A stretch of 64,000 nt of DNA from an uncultured Slackia sp. (GCF_934630525.1 NZ_CAKTVX010000008.1:61394-125393); one strand, 5' to 3'; shown: positions 38,598 to 47,949, numbered from the stretch's first letter. Made by a program: numbers and translations. The notes: generated from the sequence alone by a model not told the origin.

Positions 38598-41500
38598 ATG
38601 AGCACACCAATGGATCATATAGCCTACCTCTCCCAAGAAATTGGGCCGCGTCCCGCGGGAACCGAAGAGGAGCAGCAAGCGGCGCTCTATATTACCGAGC
38701 GTCTGCAAAAAGATGCCCATCTATCTGCGCAAATCGAAGACTTCACCTGTAATTCCAACGCGCTTATGACGCCGATCATTTGCTATGGCGTGGCAATCGT
38801 CGCGGTGTTGCTCGGCATTATTCTGCCCGTTATCGCTATTCCGGCTACCGTGCTGGCCCTGGCCGCTGCCGGTATTGCCATTTGCGAAGCGCTCGACCAC
38901 CCTATTCTTTCGCAGGCGTTCACGAAGGGCGTGAGCCAGAACATCGTCGCGAAATATGAGCCCACCCAGTCGAGCGACGCTGCGGGTTCGCGTCGCCGCA
39001 AGGTTATCGTGGTTGCTAACTACGACAGCGGCAAGGTGCGCCGCGAAACCGCCGGCGTCTTCGTTCGCACGCTGCGTCCTCTGCGTTATGGTGCGCTTGG
39101 CGGCATGGTTGTCGCGGCAGTGTTCACGCTTCTGCGTGGCGTCGTGCTTTCCGAAGGCGCTGCTTCTTTGGTGCTCGCTGTGCTTGCGGGCGTATGCCTT
39201 ATTCCGAGCGCTGTCCTGCTCGTGTTCGCCCTGCTCGAGAAATTCGGCCCCTTCACGGAAGCCGCAAACGATAACGCTTCCGGCGTTGCCGTTATGCTTG
39301 AGGTTGCCCGTCGCCTTGGCAATGGTGAAGTTTCGGCCGATGCGCCTATTGCTACCGGCGAAGATGTCTCTTTCGTTTCCGAAAAGCGTGAGCCTTCGAG
39401 CATTTCCGACAACCTGGTACAGCTGAAAGACGGTCCCATCGTCGCCGATACCGCGCAGCAGCGCAAGGAAACTATGGCCGCGTTGACCGGCGCTCCCGAA
39501 GGCCCTCTTGCCGAGGTTGCCGCGAAGGCTGCCGAATTGAACGAAAAGCATGCTCAGGAAGAAGCGGCCGCCGATGCGCGCGCCGCATATGAAGAGCGCG
39601 TGCGCGCCCGCCACGAGGCAGAGGCCGCAGCCGCCGAGGCTGCACGTATTGCCGAGGCGCAAGCGGCGAGCGCTGCTGCAGCTGCGGCCGCGAGCCGCCC
39701 GGCGTCGGTGCCCGATTGGTATAAGAAGGCGACCGAGAAAGCTCGCGAGAAGATGGTCGAATCGAATGAGCAGGCCGCCGCGGACGATACGTATCGTTCT
39801 CGCTTTGCCGACTACCCGACGGGTGCTGCTCAGGCAACTGCCGCTGCCGAACCCGCAAAGGCTCAGGATGAGGCTGCCGCTCCCGCGGTTGTTGCTGCCT
39901 CCGAACTGGTTGTATCCGAACCGGCTGCTCCCGCTGCGCCCGCCGCGCGCGCTGCAGGACCCTTGACTGCGTCCGTCGCTGATGAGTCCCAGGAAATTGA
40001 AGCCCCCAAGCCTTCCGCCGATATGTATGCCGTGAAGCCTGCCGAGCCCGTTGCCGCCGAACCTGTTATTGCGGCGGCCGATCCTGCGCAGGAGCTCACC
40101 CAGGAGAATCAGCCTACGCAAACCGAAATCGAAGCCGCGCCCGTCTCCGCTTCGGAAAAACCTCTTCCTGAAGCGCAGCAGCCCGCTGCCGACAAGGCTC
40201 CCGTGAGCCCCGCCGCCGCAACGACGCGCCTTCCCCAAATGATGTACTATCAGCCGCCCGCCGATCGTTCCGCCGTGCAGGCCGAGCGTGCGACCACGCC
40301 TCGCGTGATTGTCGAAGCGACGGCTGCTGAAGCTGTGGATATCGCAGTGGACGAGAAAGTGGCGGCCCAGCAATCGGGCGTTGCTGCATACGAAGCAGCG
40401 ATCGCTGGAAGCGCTCATGCTTCCGAGGGAGCCGAAGCCGCCGCTCCGGTCCAGCCCGCCGCGAAGGTCATTTCGGCGAACATTCCCGTGGTCGATTTGC
40501 CGCGTATTGAACTGCCCCCTATGGTAGCGCCTGAACCGAAGCCTATTTCGTTCGATGAACTGCGCCAGCGTGCCCCGCTTGCCAGTGCCGCCGAGAATCG
40601 CGGCACCGAAGCCGCGAAGAGCTTGCTTTCGACGTCGGTTCCCCAAATCGAAACTCCGGCACCGGGCGCCACCGTCGCAATGCCCTCCATGCCCGCCGCG
40701 CCTGCTGTTGGCGCTGGTGCCTACGAGGTGCCTTCTGCAGAGCAGCGCTCCAACGTGAGCCTCACGGGTTCTTTCTCAGCCATTAGCTCCATTGGCGCTG
40801 AGCCTGTGGGCGACGAGCTCCTCGAGGGCGTCGAGCCAGAAGATATGTATATCGACGACGCTGACGATTCCGCTTTCCAGGGCGATTTCACCGAGACCGG
40901 TGCATTCGCTGGCCCCGGCTATGTCGAAATGCCCCAGTCGCGCGTCGGCAAGTTCTTCGGCAAATTCCGCCGCAAGAAGAAGGAAGAAGAGGAAAGCGCT
41001 TCCGAGTGGCTCGGCGTGGGTGACGATTTCGACGCACGCGAGGTTGGAAAAGCCCGCGGTGGCTGGGAGAGCTTCCGCGACGAAGACGACGATTGGAACG
41101 GCGGCGCATTCTCGAATATGCGTGCGCGCGTTTTGGGCGAAGCGAACGGGGCTGCTTCCGCAGATGCGGCCGAACAAGCTCCCGCGCCTGCTCCCGCAAC
41201 GCCGGCGGTGTCGCAGGGTGCTTCGGTTTCGTCCGATTCGTTCGCTTCGGCGTACGAAGCTGCGCTGCGCCATGCCACGTCTGAGGGCGATAAGATCGAA
41301 ACCGCCGAAGAGATTCAGCAGATTTATTCTTTCGCGGCCGGTGACATCAACACTGAGGTGTGGTTCGTTGCCCTTGGCTCCGAGCTCGCCGACAATGGCG
41401 GCATCAAGGCGTTCCTTGCCGAGCATGCGCCCGAAATGCGCGGCGCCGTTATTGTGAACCTCGAGGCATTGGGCGGCGGCACGCTTTCCTACCTCGAGCA

Positions 41501-41783
41501 TGAAGGCGACCTCTCTCAGGCTAAATGCTCGCCTCGCATGAAGCGCTTCATTAAGAAGGCGTCTCAGGCATCGGGCGTGCAGTTGGCAAGTGCTTCCATC
41601 GATTGGAAAGAAAGCCCTGCAAGCTACGCCGCGAAGCATCGCATGCAAGCCGTGTCGCTTGTTGGTATGGACGGCTATGCGCCGGCTCGCTACGCTCAAG
41701 CGAACGATATGGTGGAAAACATCGATTCCCAGAGCGTCGATGCGGCTGCCGATTTCGTTGTGGAGCTGCTGAAGAATATCTAG
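38598..41783 (+). CDS. Large membrane protein with a degenerate M28-peptidase fold
   Basis: The 1061-residue product begins like M28 aminopeptidases (HIAYLSQEIGPRPAGTEEE). It has four membrane helices in two pairs (about 57-98 and 165-213) and the family motif NDNASGVA (224-231). Some 640 residues of Ala/Pro/Glu-rich, apparently disordered sequence follow, and the M28 fold resumes near 915. Of the five usual ligand positions, only Asp225 and one Glu (929) are clear. The first His is Asn141 (ANYDSG), the second Glu is Leu930, Asp is Glu956, and the last His is missing (YAPARYAQAND). It is therefore probably not a working peptidase. The ATG at 38598 was chosen for its AAAGGTG, and a start at 38568 has none. 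Confidence 0.75.
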   Translation: MSTPMDHIAYLSQEIGPRPAGTEEEQQAALYITERLQKDAHLSAQIEDFTCNSNALMTPIICYGVAIVAVLLGIILPVIAIPATVLALAAAGIAICEALDHPILSQAFTKGVSQNIVAKYEPTQSSDAAGSRRRKVIVVANYDSGKVRRETAGVFVRTLRPLRYGALGGMVVAAVFTLLRGVVLSEGAASLVLAVLAGVCLIPSAVLLVFALLEKFGPFTEAANDNASGVAVMLEVARRLGNGEVSADAPIATGEDVSFVSEKREPSSISDNLVQLKDGPIVADTAQQRKETMAALTGAPEGPLAEVAAKAAELNEKHAQEEAAADARAAYEERVRARHEAEAAAAEAARIAEAQAASAAAAAAASRPASVPDWYKKATEKAREKMVESNEQAAADDTYRSRFADYPTGAAQATAAAEPAKAQDEAAAPAVVAASELVVSEPAAPAAPAARAAGPLTASVADESQEIEAPKPSADMYAVKPAEPVAAEPVIAAADPAQELTQENQPTQTEIEAAPVSASEKPLPEAQQPAADKAPVSPAAATTRLPQMMYYQPPADRSAVQAERATTPRVIVEATAAEAVDIAVDEKVAAQQSGVAAYEAAIAGSAHASEGAEAAAPVQPAAKVISANIPVVDLPRIELPPMVAPEPKPISFDELRQRAPLASAAENRGTEAAKSLLSTSVPQIETPAPGATVAMPSMPAAPAVGAGAYEVPSAEQRSNVSLTGSFSAISSIGAEPVGDELLEGVEPEDMYIDDADDSAFQGDFTETGAFAGPGYVEMPQSRVGKFFGKFRRKKKEEEESASEWLGVGDDFDAREVGKARGGWESFRDEDDDWNGGAFSNMRARVLGEANGAASADAAEQAPAPAPATPAVSQGASVSSDSFASAYEAALRHATSEGDKIETAEEIQQIYSFAAGDINTEVWFVALGSELADNGGIKAFLAEHAPEMRGAVIVNLEALGGGTLSYLEHEGDLSQAKCSPRMKRFIKKASQASGVQLASASIDWKESPASYAAKHRMQAVSLVGMDGYAPARYAQANDMVENIDSQSVDAAADFVVELLKNI

Positions 41784-41789
41784 CCTATG

Positions 41790-41817
41790 AAAAAAGCCGC
41801 CATTCGGCGGCTTTTTT
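41790..41817 (+). terminator. Terminator after the M28-like gene
   Basis: AAAAAAGCCGCC-ATTC-GGCGGCTTTTTT is a perfect hairpin with A and T tracts, so it can act in both directions. Confidence 0.9.
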
Positions 41818-41976
41818 GTTGCCCCAGGCGATTCCTATTCTCTCCGGCATCGAATCGCGAGGTGAGGGGCTAGAAAATACGGTATTATATGCTGGTACTC
41901 AAACGGCCTTGTGGAAGGCCGTTGTGTTAAGGAGCGCCCATAGAGCGCTTGCCAAATGAACCATTGGAGGTTACTT

Positions 41977-42126
41977 ATGGCTATCGAGGCTTACTGCGTG
42001 AAATGCAAGGCTAAAAAGGAAATGCAGGATCCTGTTGAGGGCGTTACCAAGAACGGTAAGCCGATCACCAAGGGTAAGTGCCCCGATTGCGGAACCACCA
42101 TCTGCCGCATTGGCGCTGCAAAATAA
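41977..42126 (+). CDS. Small zinc-ribbon-like protein (DUF5679 type)
   Basis: The 49-residue product reads MAIEAYCVKCKAKKEMQ at its start and has CPDCGTTIC near its end, two Cys-x-x-Cys knuckles spaced like a zinc ribbon. TTGGAGG lies six bases upstream. The leader contains an ACGGCCTT/AAGGCCGT hairpin (41903-41922), and a short terminator follows, so it is a monocistronic, probably well-expressed gene. The family occurs in Actinobacteria and Chloroflexi, and its function is unknown. Confidence 0.85.
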   Translation: MAIEAYCVKCKAKKEMQDPVEGVTKNGKPITKGKCPDCGTTICRIGAAK

Positions 42127-42135
42127 AGCATCATC

Positions 42136-42157
42136 AAAGCCCCGTAAGGGGCTTTTT
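42136..42157 (+). terminator. Terminator after the zinc-ribbon gene
   Basis: AAGCCCC-GTAA-GGGGCTTTTTAAT forms a compact intrinsic terminator. Confidence 0.88.
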
Positions 42158-42249
42158 AATATGGCTTCTCGGGTGGTTGCCCGTTTCAGCTGTTTCGTTA
42201 ATCGACTTGCGAGCATTTAACGGGTTCGAGTCCCGCTACGTTTTCGTAA

Positions 42250-42280
42250 ACAAAAAAAGCCAAGGAACATGTCCTTGGCT
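42250..42280 (-). terminator. tRNA-Gly terminator
   Basis: On the minus strand GCCAAGG (42273-42279) pairs with CCTTGGC (42259-42265) and is followed by seven T. It starts 11 bases after the tRNA. Confidence 0.88.
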
Positions 42281-42290
42281 TCGGATTCCA

Positions 42291-42364
42291 TGGAGCGGGC
42301 GACGGGAATCGAACCCGCGTTGTAAGCTTGGGAAGCTCAAGTTCTACCATTGAACCACGCCCGC
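42291..42364 (-). tRNA. tRNA-Gly (anticodon CCC)
   Basis: The 74-base cloverleaf has a GCGGGCG/CGCCCGC acceptor stem. The anticodon stem TGAGC/GCTTA (with one weak pair) encloses TTCCCAA, giving CCC. The T-arm is CGGGTTCGATTCCCG, and CCA is encoded. Confidence 0.95.
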
Positions 42365-42429
42365 ATTAATGAATCATTATACTGCTACCTCCTTTATCGC
42401 CCCGGTCATTTCAGGGAATCCCCACGAGT

Positions 42430-42660
42430 CTCACGCTAAGCGGCCGCGAGCTGCACACCATCGTCCCCAAGGACGCCTTTAGGGACGTGGACCGGGTGGA
42501 GGGCGCCATCCCTTCGAGGCGTGGAAGTACTGGTTCCCCCTTGGCGAGCCGCCGTCAAACGGCCTGCGCACCATCCAGAACGCCCCAGGCACGGACAAGC
42601 CGCTGGAATAAGCGGGAGGTCGCGCACCGAGCGCGAAGCTGGTCCACATCGTGTATGATG
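42430..42660 (+). pseudogene. Short coding remnant, unidentified
   Basis: High-G+C sequence encodes two peptide pieces in different plus-strand frames. The first is RELHTIVPKDAFRDVDRVEG. The second is PFEAWKYWFPLGEPPSNGL, ending LRTIQNAPGTDKPLE and a stop near 42612. They look like the tail of one protein split by a frameshift near 42505. I do not recognise the family. The rest of the 436-base gap between tRNA-Gly and the LuxR gene shows nothing further. Confidence 0.35.
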
Positions 42661-42800
42661 GGAGGCGCTCTTCGCCGTAGACGCTACTTGCCGTCCGCTC
42701 GTCGGGCATCTCGTCTTGCATGGGAGAAGAGGTTTTCGCTGTCTGGACTTTTGCGATTCAGTGCGGCATTTCGACAACGTTGCTGTGAGGAAGGTATGCC

Positions 42801-44273
42801 ATGACTGATGGTCGTGAGGAGCCTTCGGCTTCCTATAAGCTGGGGAATGGCTGGGTTATTCTCCATTGGTGCGCCAATCTGACCATTATCCTTACAGGTT
42901 TCACGTTCATCCCTGCTCGGATCAACGCACAACCAGATGGGCAGGTCTTCATCGTTTGTGCGATCGTCCAAGTTGCGGTGCTCGTTGTTCTGGGCATAGC
43001 CTCGCAGATAACGGTTATGCGCCCGCTTTCCATGGAGAACTGGGCTTCACCATTGCGCACGTGCGTCCTGTTCCTTGCCGGTGTTGCGTGGTATTTCGCT
43101 GCCCACGCCATTGTGCCAGCTTTGGGTGGATTCTGGCTCGTTGAGATCATTCCCTCCGCCGTGCTTCTATCTGTCGCATCGACCATGGGGTTCATGTACA
43201 TTGTCGATTACTGCCGGGCCACTTCCGAGACCGATTTCTGGAAGCATGCCGTCCCCGGATCCCTTATCGCCGCCTTTGTTGTGTTCTTTCCCATTGAGAG
43301 GTTCCCCCTCGCCGGTTCCGCCCTCTGCTGCCTGGTTTCCCTCGTGTGGTACATCGCGCATCGACGTCTTTCTTCCTCTTTGACGGAATACGAGACGGTA
43401 TTGCCAGAGGGAGCCGAGGATCGACGTCGGCTTCCCATGGTGCTGGGATCGACGACCGCGCTTTTGTTCGCCGGTGGAATGATCTGCCCCATTGTAATGA
43501 ATCCCACGAGTTTGGCGAGTGCGAGCTATACGATGCTCTATATTCTTTCGCTGCTCTCGCTGACCATCATCTTGACGATTACCCCAGCTCTTGGATGCCT
43601 ACGGAGCATCTATTCTTACGCGAAGGTCTGCGTTGTCCTGTCGGCATTGGCTTACTGTTTTCTGGTATGCGCCGGCGATGCCTTGGTGGGAGCGACTGCC
43701 GCTGTACTGCTTGGCGCATTTACGGTCAACGTGAGCATGATGTTCTATGTGCTCAGCCAGTGCCTTGGCGATCCCCGTGTGCGGTCTCTGCGATTCTGGG
43801 GTGCGGCACTTCTCGTGTTCCTCGCGTTTTTTCTCGGAATCGCCCCCGCGTCGATGGCGATACATGCGTCGGGTGACAGGGACATCGATCGGTTCGTGGT
43901 TCTCTCGCTCTGCTCGTATCTGTTCTTTATCGTCTGCTTTCGTGAATCGTGGTCGTTCCAGAAGCCCCAGGCACTCGCTGTGAAGCGTATTGCCGTGACG
44001 CCGCTTTTGGCTAACTCCCTCGAGAATGAGCTCCATGAACGCTGTCAGGCCATAGCAGATGTCTACCAGCTGACCGATCGGGAGACCGAGGTTCTTACTT
44101 GCTTGAGCGAAGGGTGGAGCATTCCCGCGGCGGCTCGGCGCCTGATGGTCTCGCAGGATACCGTGCGCACCCATGTAAAGCACATCTATGCCAAGATCGG
44201 CATCCATTCCCGCGATGATTTGGTTGAAATCATTAAAATGCCTGATGGGAGCCTTCTACCCAAATCTGGGTGA
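42801..44273 (+). CDS. LuxR-family regulator with twelve-helix-type membrane domain
   Basis: The 490-residue protein has about 10-12 hydrophobic helices (20-400) and a C-terminal LuxR helix-turn-helix (about 420-480; LTDRETEVLTCLSEGWSIPAA, SQDTVRTHVKHIYAKIGIHS). This design is very common in Eggerthellaceae, where such genes sit next to single respiratory reductases and probably sense a substrate at the membrane. Here the flavoprotein reductase starts 125 bases downstream. GAGGAAGG precedes the ATG at 42801. The pseudogene at 1-1469 was of the same type. Confidence 0.92.
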   Translation: MTDGREEPSASYKLGNGWVILHWCANLTIILTGFTFIPARINAQPDGQVFIVCAIVQVAVLVVLGIASQITVMRPLSMENWASPLRTCVLFLAGVAWYFAAHAIVPALGGFWLVEIIPSAVLLSVASTMGFMYIVDYCRATSETDFWKHAVPGSLIAAFVVFFPIERFPLAGSALCCLVSLVWYIAHRRLSSSLTEYETVLPEGAEDRRRLPMVLGSTTALLFAGGMICPIVMNPTSLASASYTMLYILSLLSLTIILTITPALGCLRSIYSYAKVCVVLSALAYCFLVCAGDALVGATAAVLLGAFTVNVSMMFYVLSQCLGDPRVRSLRFWGAALLVFLAFFLGIAPASMAIHASGDRDIDRFVVLSLCSYLFFIVCFRESWSFQKPQALAVKRIAVTPLLANSLENELHERCQAIADVYQLTDRETEVLTCLSEGWSIPAAARRLMVSQDTVRTHVKHIYAKIGIHSRDDLVEIIKMPDGSLLPKSG

Positions 44274-44398
44274 TACGTCGATTTCCCCTAGCGCAAGCGA
44301 TGACGCGTCAGATTCCTCCTCGTATGTTTCCGTCAGCCCGGTTAATCGGGAATGATCGGATCGCCCGTTACGGAGGGCGAGAAGGAGGGGGAATCGAC

Positions 44399-46108
44399 AT
44401 GAGTGAGACGAACGTGCATGGCATCGATGGGGCGAATATGGAGCGGCGGACGTTCCTGAAAGGATCGATGACGGCAGCGGCCCTTTTGGGTGCCGCGGGT
44501 ATGTTCGGCTGTGCGCCGAATGCTGATAAGCAGGAAGAGGCCAAGACTGCGGACGTGCCCGATACGGGCGCCGTGGATCCGACGGCCGAGTACGAGTGCT
44601 GGTTGCCACCCCAAGGTGAGGTAGCGTTCGAGTCCGAGCCCGTGACTGACATCGCCCAGACGGAAGACTGGGATGTGGTTATCGTCGGCATGGGGGCGGC
44701 TGGTTCGGCCGCCGCAGCCTATGCGTCTGCAAACGGGCTTAAGACGTTGGTGGTGGAGAAGATGAGCACCCCTGCTGCCAATCCCGGGGATATTTTCGCT
44801 ATCAACTCGAAGGTTCAGAAGCAGCACCAGTTTACCTGTCCGACCTTCAAGGACTTCATGGAGGCCCTCATGACCTCGAGTGCCTATCGGGCCAACGCGT
44901 CAAAGCTCGCGGCGCTCTATCATCACAGCGGAGAGGCGTTCGACTGGCTCTACGACAACGCCCTGGTGCCGGCGGGCATCGAGGCCGAGCCGACGTTCCC
45001 CGCCTTCCCCGGGATCATGATGGAGGGTTGGACGCGCTGCGTCAACGCCAACATCACGTGGGTTGGGGGACGAACTCAGCGGCTGGCTGACGTCCACAAA
45101 TCCATTGCCGACCTCGCTTTGGCCCAAGGTGCAGAGATTCGCTTCAACACGCCTGCCGTGCAGCTTGTGCAAGACGAGAACGGTGCAGTGACCGGTGTTG
45201 TCGTGAAGGGGAGCGACGGCGCGTATACACAGCTTAACGCGTCGAAGGGAGTCCTGTTGGCGACGGGCGGCTATGCGGCGAACATGGAGCGCATGAAGAA
45301 GTACATGCGCCCGCGCGATTACGCCACGATTGCCGCCGTGCAATTCGCCAACGTCGGTGTGACCGGCGACGGGCACGAGATGGGCCTTGCGGTAGGAGCC
45401 GCGGAAGACGACGCGCCCCATTCGGCCCTACTCAACAGCTACGGTATAGTCGATGCGCATATGATGGGCATCCCGGCCCTCTTCATTCCCTGGATTCGCG
45501 TGAACGAACAGGGTCGCCGTTTCATGAACGAGGAGGTGCCCGTCAGCATGCAAGGCGCCGCCATTATCAACCAGACCCACGGACGTTGCTGGACGGTTCT
45601 CGATGCCAATTATCCCCAAGCGGCCGCACAGCTCAAAACGGCCTATCTGTCCATGGATCCAACTATCGCCGATGGGTCGGTGGCGGTGATCGGGCAGATG
45701 ATCGAGAAGGGCGCTTTGATTCAGGCCGACACGGTGGAGGAGCTCGCGGAGAAGATGGGCGTCGACGCTGCGACTCTGAAGGAAACGTTCGAGCGCACCA
45801 CGCGCGATGCAGCGGCCGGCGTCGACACGCTGTTTGAGAAGGAGTTCCTCTATCCGCTCGATACGCCGCCGTTCTACGCTATCCACGAGGGCCCGACGCT
45901 GCTCAGCACGTGTAGCGGCTTGCATACCGACGAGGTCGCCCGAGTTGTCACGCCCGAGGGAGATGTCATTCCCGGTCTCTACGCGATTGGCGAATGCGCC
46001 GGTGGTCTGTGGGCTGGCGGTATGTACACCCATCATGTCTATGGCGGTGATTGGGCTGCTGCCATCACGTTCGCCTATCTGGCTGTGCAAAATTTGATGG
46101 AGGCTTAG
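44399..46108 (+). CDS. Tat-exported FAD-dependent reductase of the fumarate/urocanate reductase type
   Basis: The 569-residue flavoprotein has a twin-arginine signal RRTFLKGSM near residues 15-23, then GMFGCAP, which resembles a lipobox. The FAD dinucleotide fold VVIVGMGAAGSAAAAYAS follows near 100. The C-terminal FAD motif is PGLYAIGECAGGLWAGGMY. Family members reduce C=C bonds of small organic acids outside the membrane as anaerobic electron acceptors. No FMN-binding or haem domain is attached, so electrons must come from a separate partner. GAAGGAGGGGG lies before the ATG at 44399. The substrate is unknown. Its regulator is probably the adjacent LuxR protein, and a strong terminator follows. 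Confidence 0.9.
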   Translation: MSETNVHGIDGANMERRTFLKGSMTAAALLGAAGMFGCAPNADKQEEAKTADVPDTGAVDPTAEYECWLPPQGEVAFESEPVTDIAQTEDWDVVIVGMGAAGSAAAAYASANGLKTLVVEKMSTPAANPGDIFAINSKVQKQHQFTCPTFKDFMEALMTSSAYRANASKLAALYHHSGEAFDWLYDNALVPAGIEAEPTFPAFPGIMMEGWTRCVNANITWVGGRTQRLADVHKSIADLALAQGAEIRFNTPAVQLVQDENGAVTGVVVKGSDGAYTQLNASKGVLLATGGYAANMERMKKYMRPRDYATIAAVQFANVGVTGDGHEMGLAVGAAEDDAPHSALLNSYGIVDAHMMGIPALFIPWIRVNEQGRRFMNEEVPVSMQGAAIINQTHGRCWTVLDANYPQAAAQLKTAYLSMDPTIADGSVAVIGQMIEKGALIQADTVEELAEKMGVDAATLKETFERTTRDAAAGVDTLFEKEFLYPLDTPPFYAIHEGPTLLSTCSGLHTDEVARVVTPEGDVIPGLYAIGECAGGLWAGGMYTHHVYGGDWAAAITFAYLAVQNLMEA

Positions 46109-46136
46109 CGTTTCGCTCCTTGTCTTACCCTCCCCT

Positions 46137-46171
46137 CCGTGGCACGGCTTACTGCCGTGCCACGGCTGTTT
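46137..46171 (+). terminator. Terminator after the flavoprotein reductase
   Basis: CCGTGGCACGG (46137-46147) pairs perfectly with CCGTGCCACGG (46155-46165), followed by CTGTTTCC. Confidence 0.75.
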
Positions 46172-46319
46172 CCGAGAGGAATAAGGAGCGAGGGCGATAC
46201 CGTGAGCGAGCCGCCGAACAGGCTGGGTCGTGCAATGCAGCACCTGAGGCGTCTATTCGCTGGCCGGCGTATCGCGCCAGCGCTTAAGCGAGAAGGCCCT
46301 GTGCCGATAAATCAGCGTC

Positions 46320-46622
46320 TCAGTTTTCCTTTGGGCTCACGGTATCATTGAGAAGATCGATCAAGTCGCTCATGTCGACCATTGAGGAAATATAAGCTTC
46401 GCATAGTCTCTCAGGGCTGATGGCTTTGAAGTTGAGTTCCCAGCCCGCTTGTCGGGCCAATTGGTTCGCAAATATACGCTGCGTTCTTCCGTTTCCCTCG
46501 CGGAAAGGATGGAGGGCATTTATCTCCGCGATGTAGAACGCCATCCGCTCGATAAAGTCACCGCGTTCGAGATCGCACAGGTAATTCTCCGCCAATTCGA
46601 GCTCCCTGCAGCATTTCGTCAC
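46320..46622 (-). pseudogene. Truncated Fic-domain protein
   Basis: The 100-residue open frame has the Fic motif HPFREGNGRTQR, preceded by FIERMAFYIAEINAL. The catalytic His is present. The upstream half of the Fic fold, including the usual flap region, is missing. The frame opens at a GTG with no ribosome site, so this is probably a fragment of an AMP-transferring Fic toxin. Upstream on the same strand another frame reads RVRLIIDAESLIPISNAAF, which I cannot assign. The remaining 270 bases up to the Abi gene show no other gene. Confidence 0.65.
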
Positions 46623-46892
46623 GGGCCTGCCCGTCGAGATGAGCAGGCGGCGATCTCGTGCCTGAACTCGTCGGTGTGCCCGGCGGCCACAAATGCAGCA
46701 TTTGAGATAGGAATTAACGATTCGGCATCAATGATTAAACGAACCCGTATGGTGCCAGGTTGTGCCAGGCTATGTCGCCGAAGGGCTGATTCGTGCGCAA
46801 TTCGGGCGAATCAGCTCGGTGATTCGCGATTTTGGGAATGACTCACCTGATACCGCAGAACCGCCAGTCGAGGAGGATGTCGCGCTTGGGGG

Positions 46893-47763
46893 TCATTCCG
46901 ATCGCGACCACGGGGTCATATCGCGCCAGCCGCTTGGAACACCGACCTTGTCCAAACCGATGTCCCGAAAGTCCTCGAATAGACTCTCCAGTTCGCCCCT
47001 CCATGGCTCGGCCGCATCGCCGATCCTTGCGAGCAGCTGGTAAATCACCGACAGGACAGCGAACGTTCTGCCGTTTGCAACTCCGGACCAGCTCCATGCG
47101 TTCGGGATTTTGGGGCAAACGCCCCACTCCCTGTTCCAGACGCGAGAATGACGGCAGCATGCGTTCCTGGTGACGCGAAGGACGGAAAGCCAGTTCTTGA
47201 ATACGGGGACCTTCACGCCAAGATCCGAGGCTACCGCGGTTCTCGTGCTCAGCGAAACCTTCGAGAACAAGAGCTCGAGCGTGCCCATGGTGGCGCACTC
47301 CACCATCATCCAGTAGGGAGGAAGGTCGTGCTCGTCGCCATACGTATTCGCGAAGTGCTTGATGTACTGCTCGCTTTTCTTCGCGGCTGAGTACTCCCGG
47401 GATAGCTTGGTCCTTGCGGAATCGGGATACCCGAACGCCCCGTCTTCCTTCGCGGCGAAATAGGCAAGCCGGCTTCTCAGGAACACCTCGATTCTCGCGA
47501 CCGCCTCGAACATCAGGAGGCGCAGCCTTCTGTCGAATTCGTAAGTCCGCATTATCTCGTCGAAGGTAGTGCCTTCGCGGAAGACCGTCTTGCCGTCGCC
47601 CGAGGAGGTCTTGTACGGGAACCAATATGCAGAGAGCCTGTAGTAGCCGATGGTCTCCAAGGATCTTTTGAGATCATCGACGTTATTGCATCCGAGATCC
47701 TTGCCCCTCGTCAGCAGATCGACTTGGTCATCTATGAAAAATCCACTTCTTGGCGTATTTCAT
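46893..47763 (-). pseudogene. Abi-family (AbiD/AbiF-like) phage-defence protein with an N-terminal frameshift
   Basis: The main frame encodes YYRLSAYWFPY, YEFDRRLRLLMFEAVARIEV and RNACCRHSRVWNREWG, the conserved Abi_2 signatures. The proper start is the ATG at 47763 (MKYAKKWIF), which has GAGGGTG upstream. That frame runs into a stop after 11 codons. Removing one base in the A5 run at 47737-47741 joins it to the body as KKWIFIDDQVDLL, which matches family N-termini. The gene is therefore broken by one base, or switched by slippage, or the base is a sequencing error. Without the shift, the body has only a poor TTG start (47660). Confidence 0.75.
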
Positions 47764-47949
47764 GTTTCACCCTCTGGATATAAAAAGAGCTGGAGTTGCG
47801 CATCAAAGAGAGGCTTTCCAGCTTTAGTAACGCATATTGTACCTAGCTCGCAGTATCGAGTCAAGGCGCGAAGATTAGAGGGATGCCGTTATTTCGCATG
47901 ACAAGCACGCCGGAACGGCGAGCTGGCCCGCAGGCCGCACGCCAATAAA

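Noticed and set aside
38721..40646. 641-codon open frame opposite the M28-like gene
   Set aside because: It arises from the Ala/Glu codon bias of the sense gene and is a Gly/Arg-rich nonsense product.
42206..42245. A complete tRNA gene on the plus strand
   Set aside because: Only a T-arm-like piece is present. No acceptor, D or anticodon arm can be folded.
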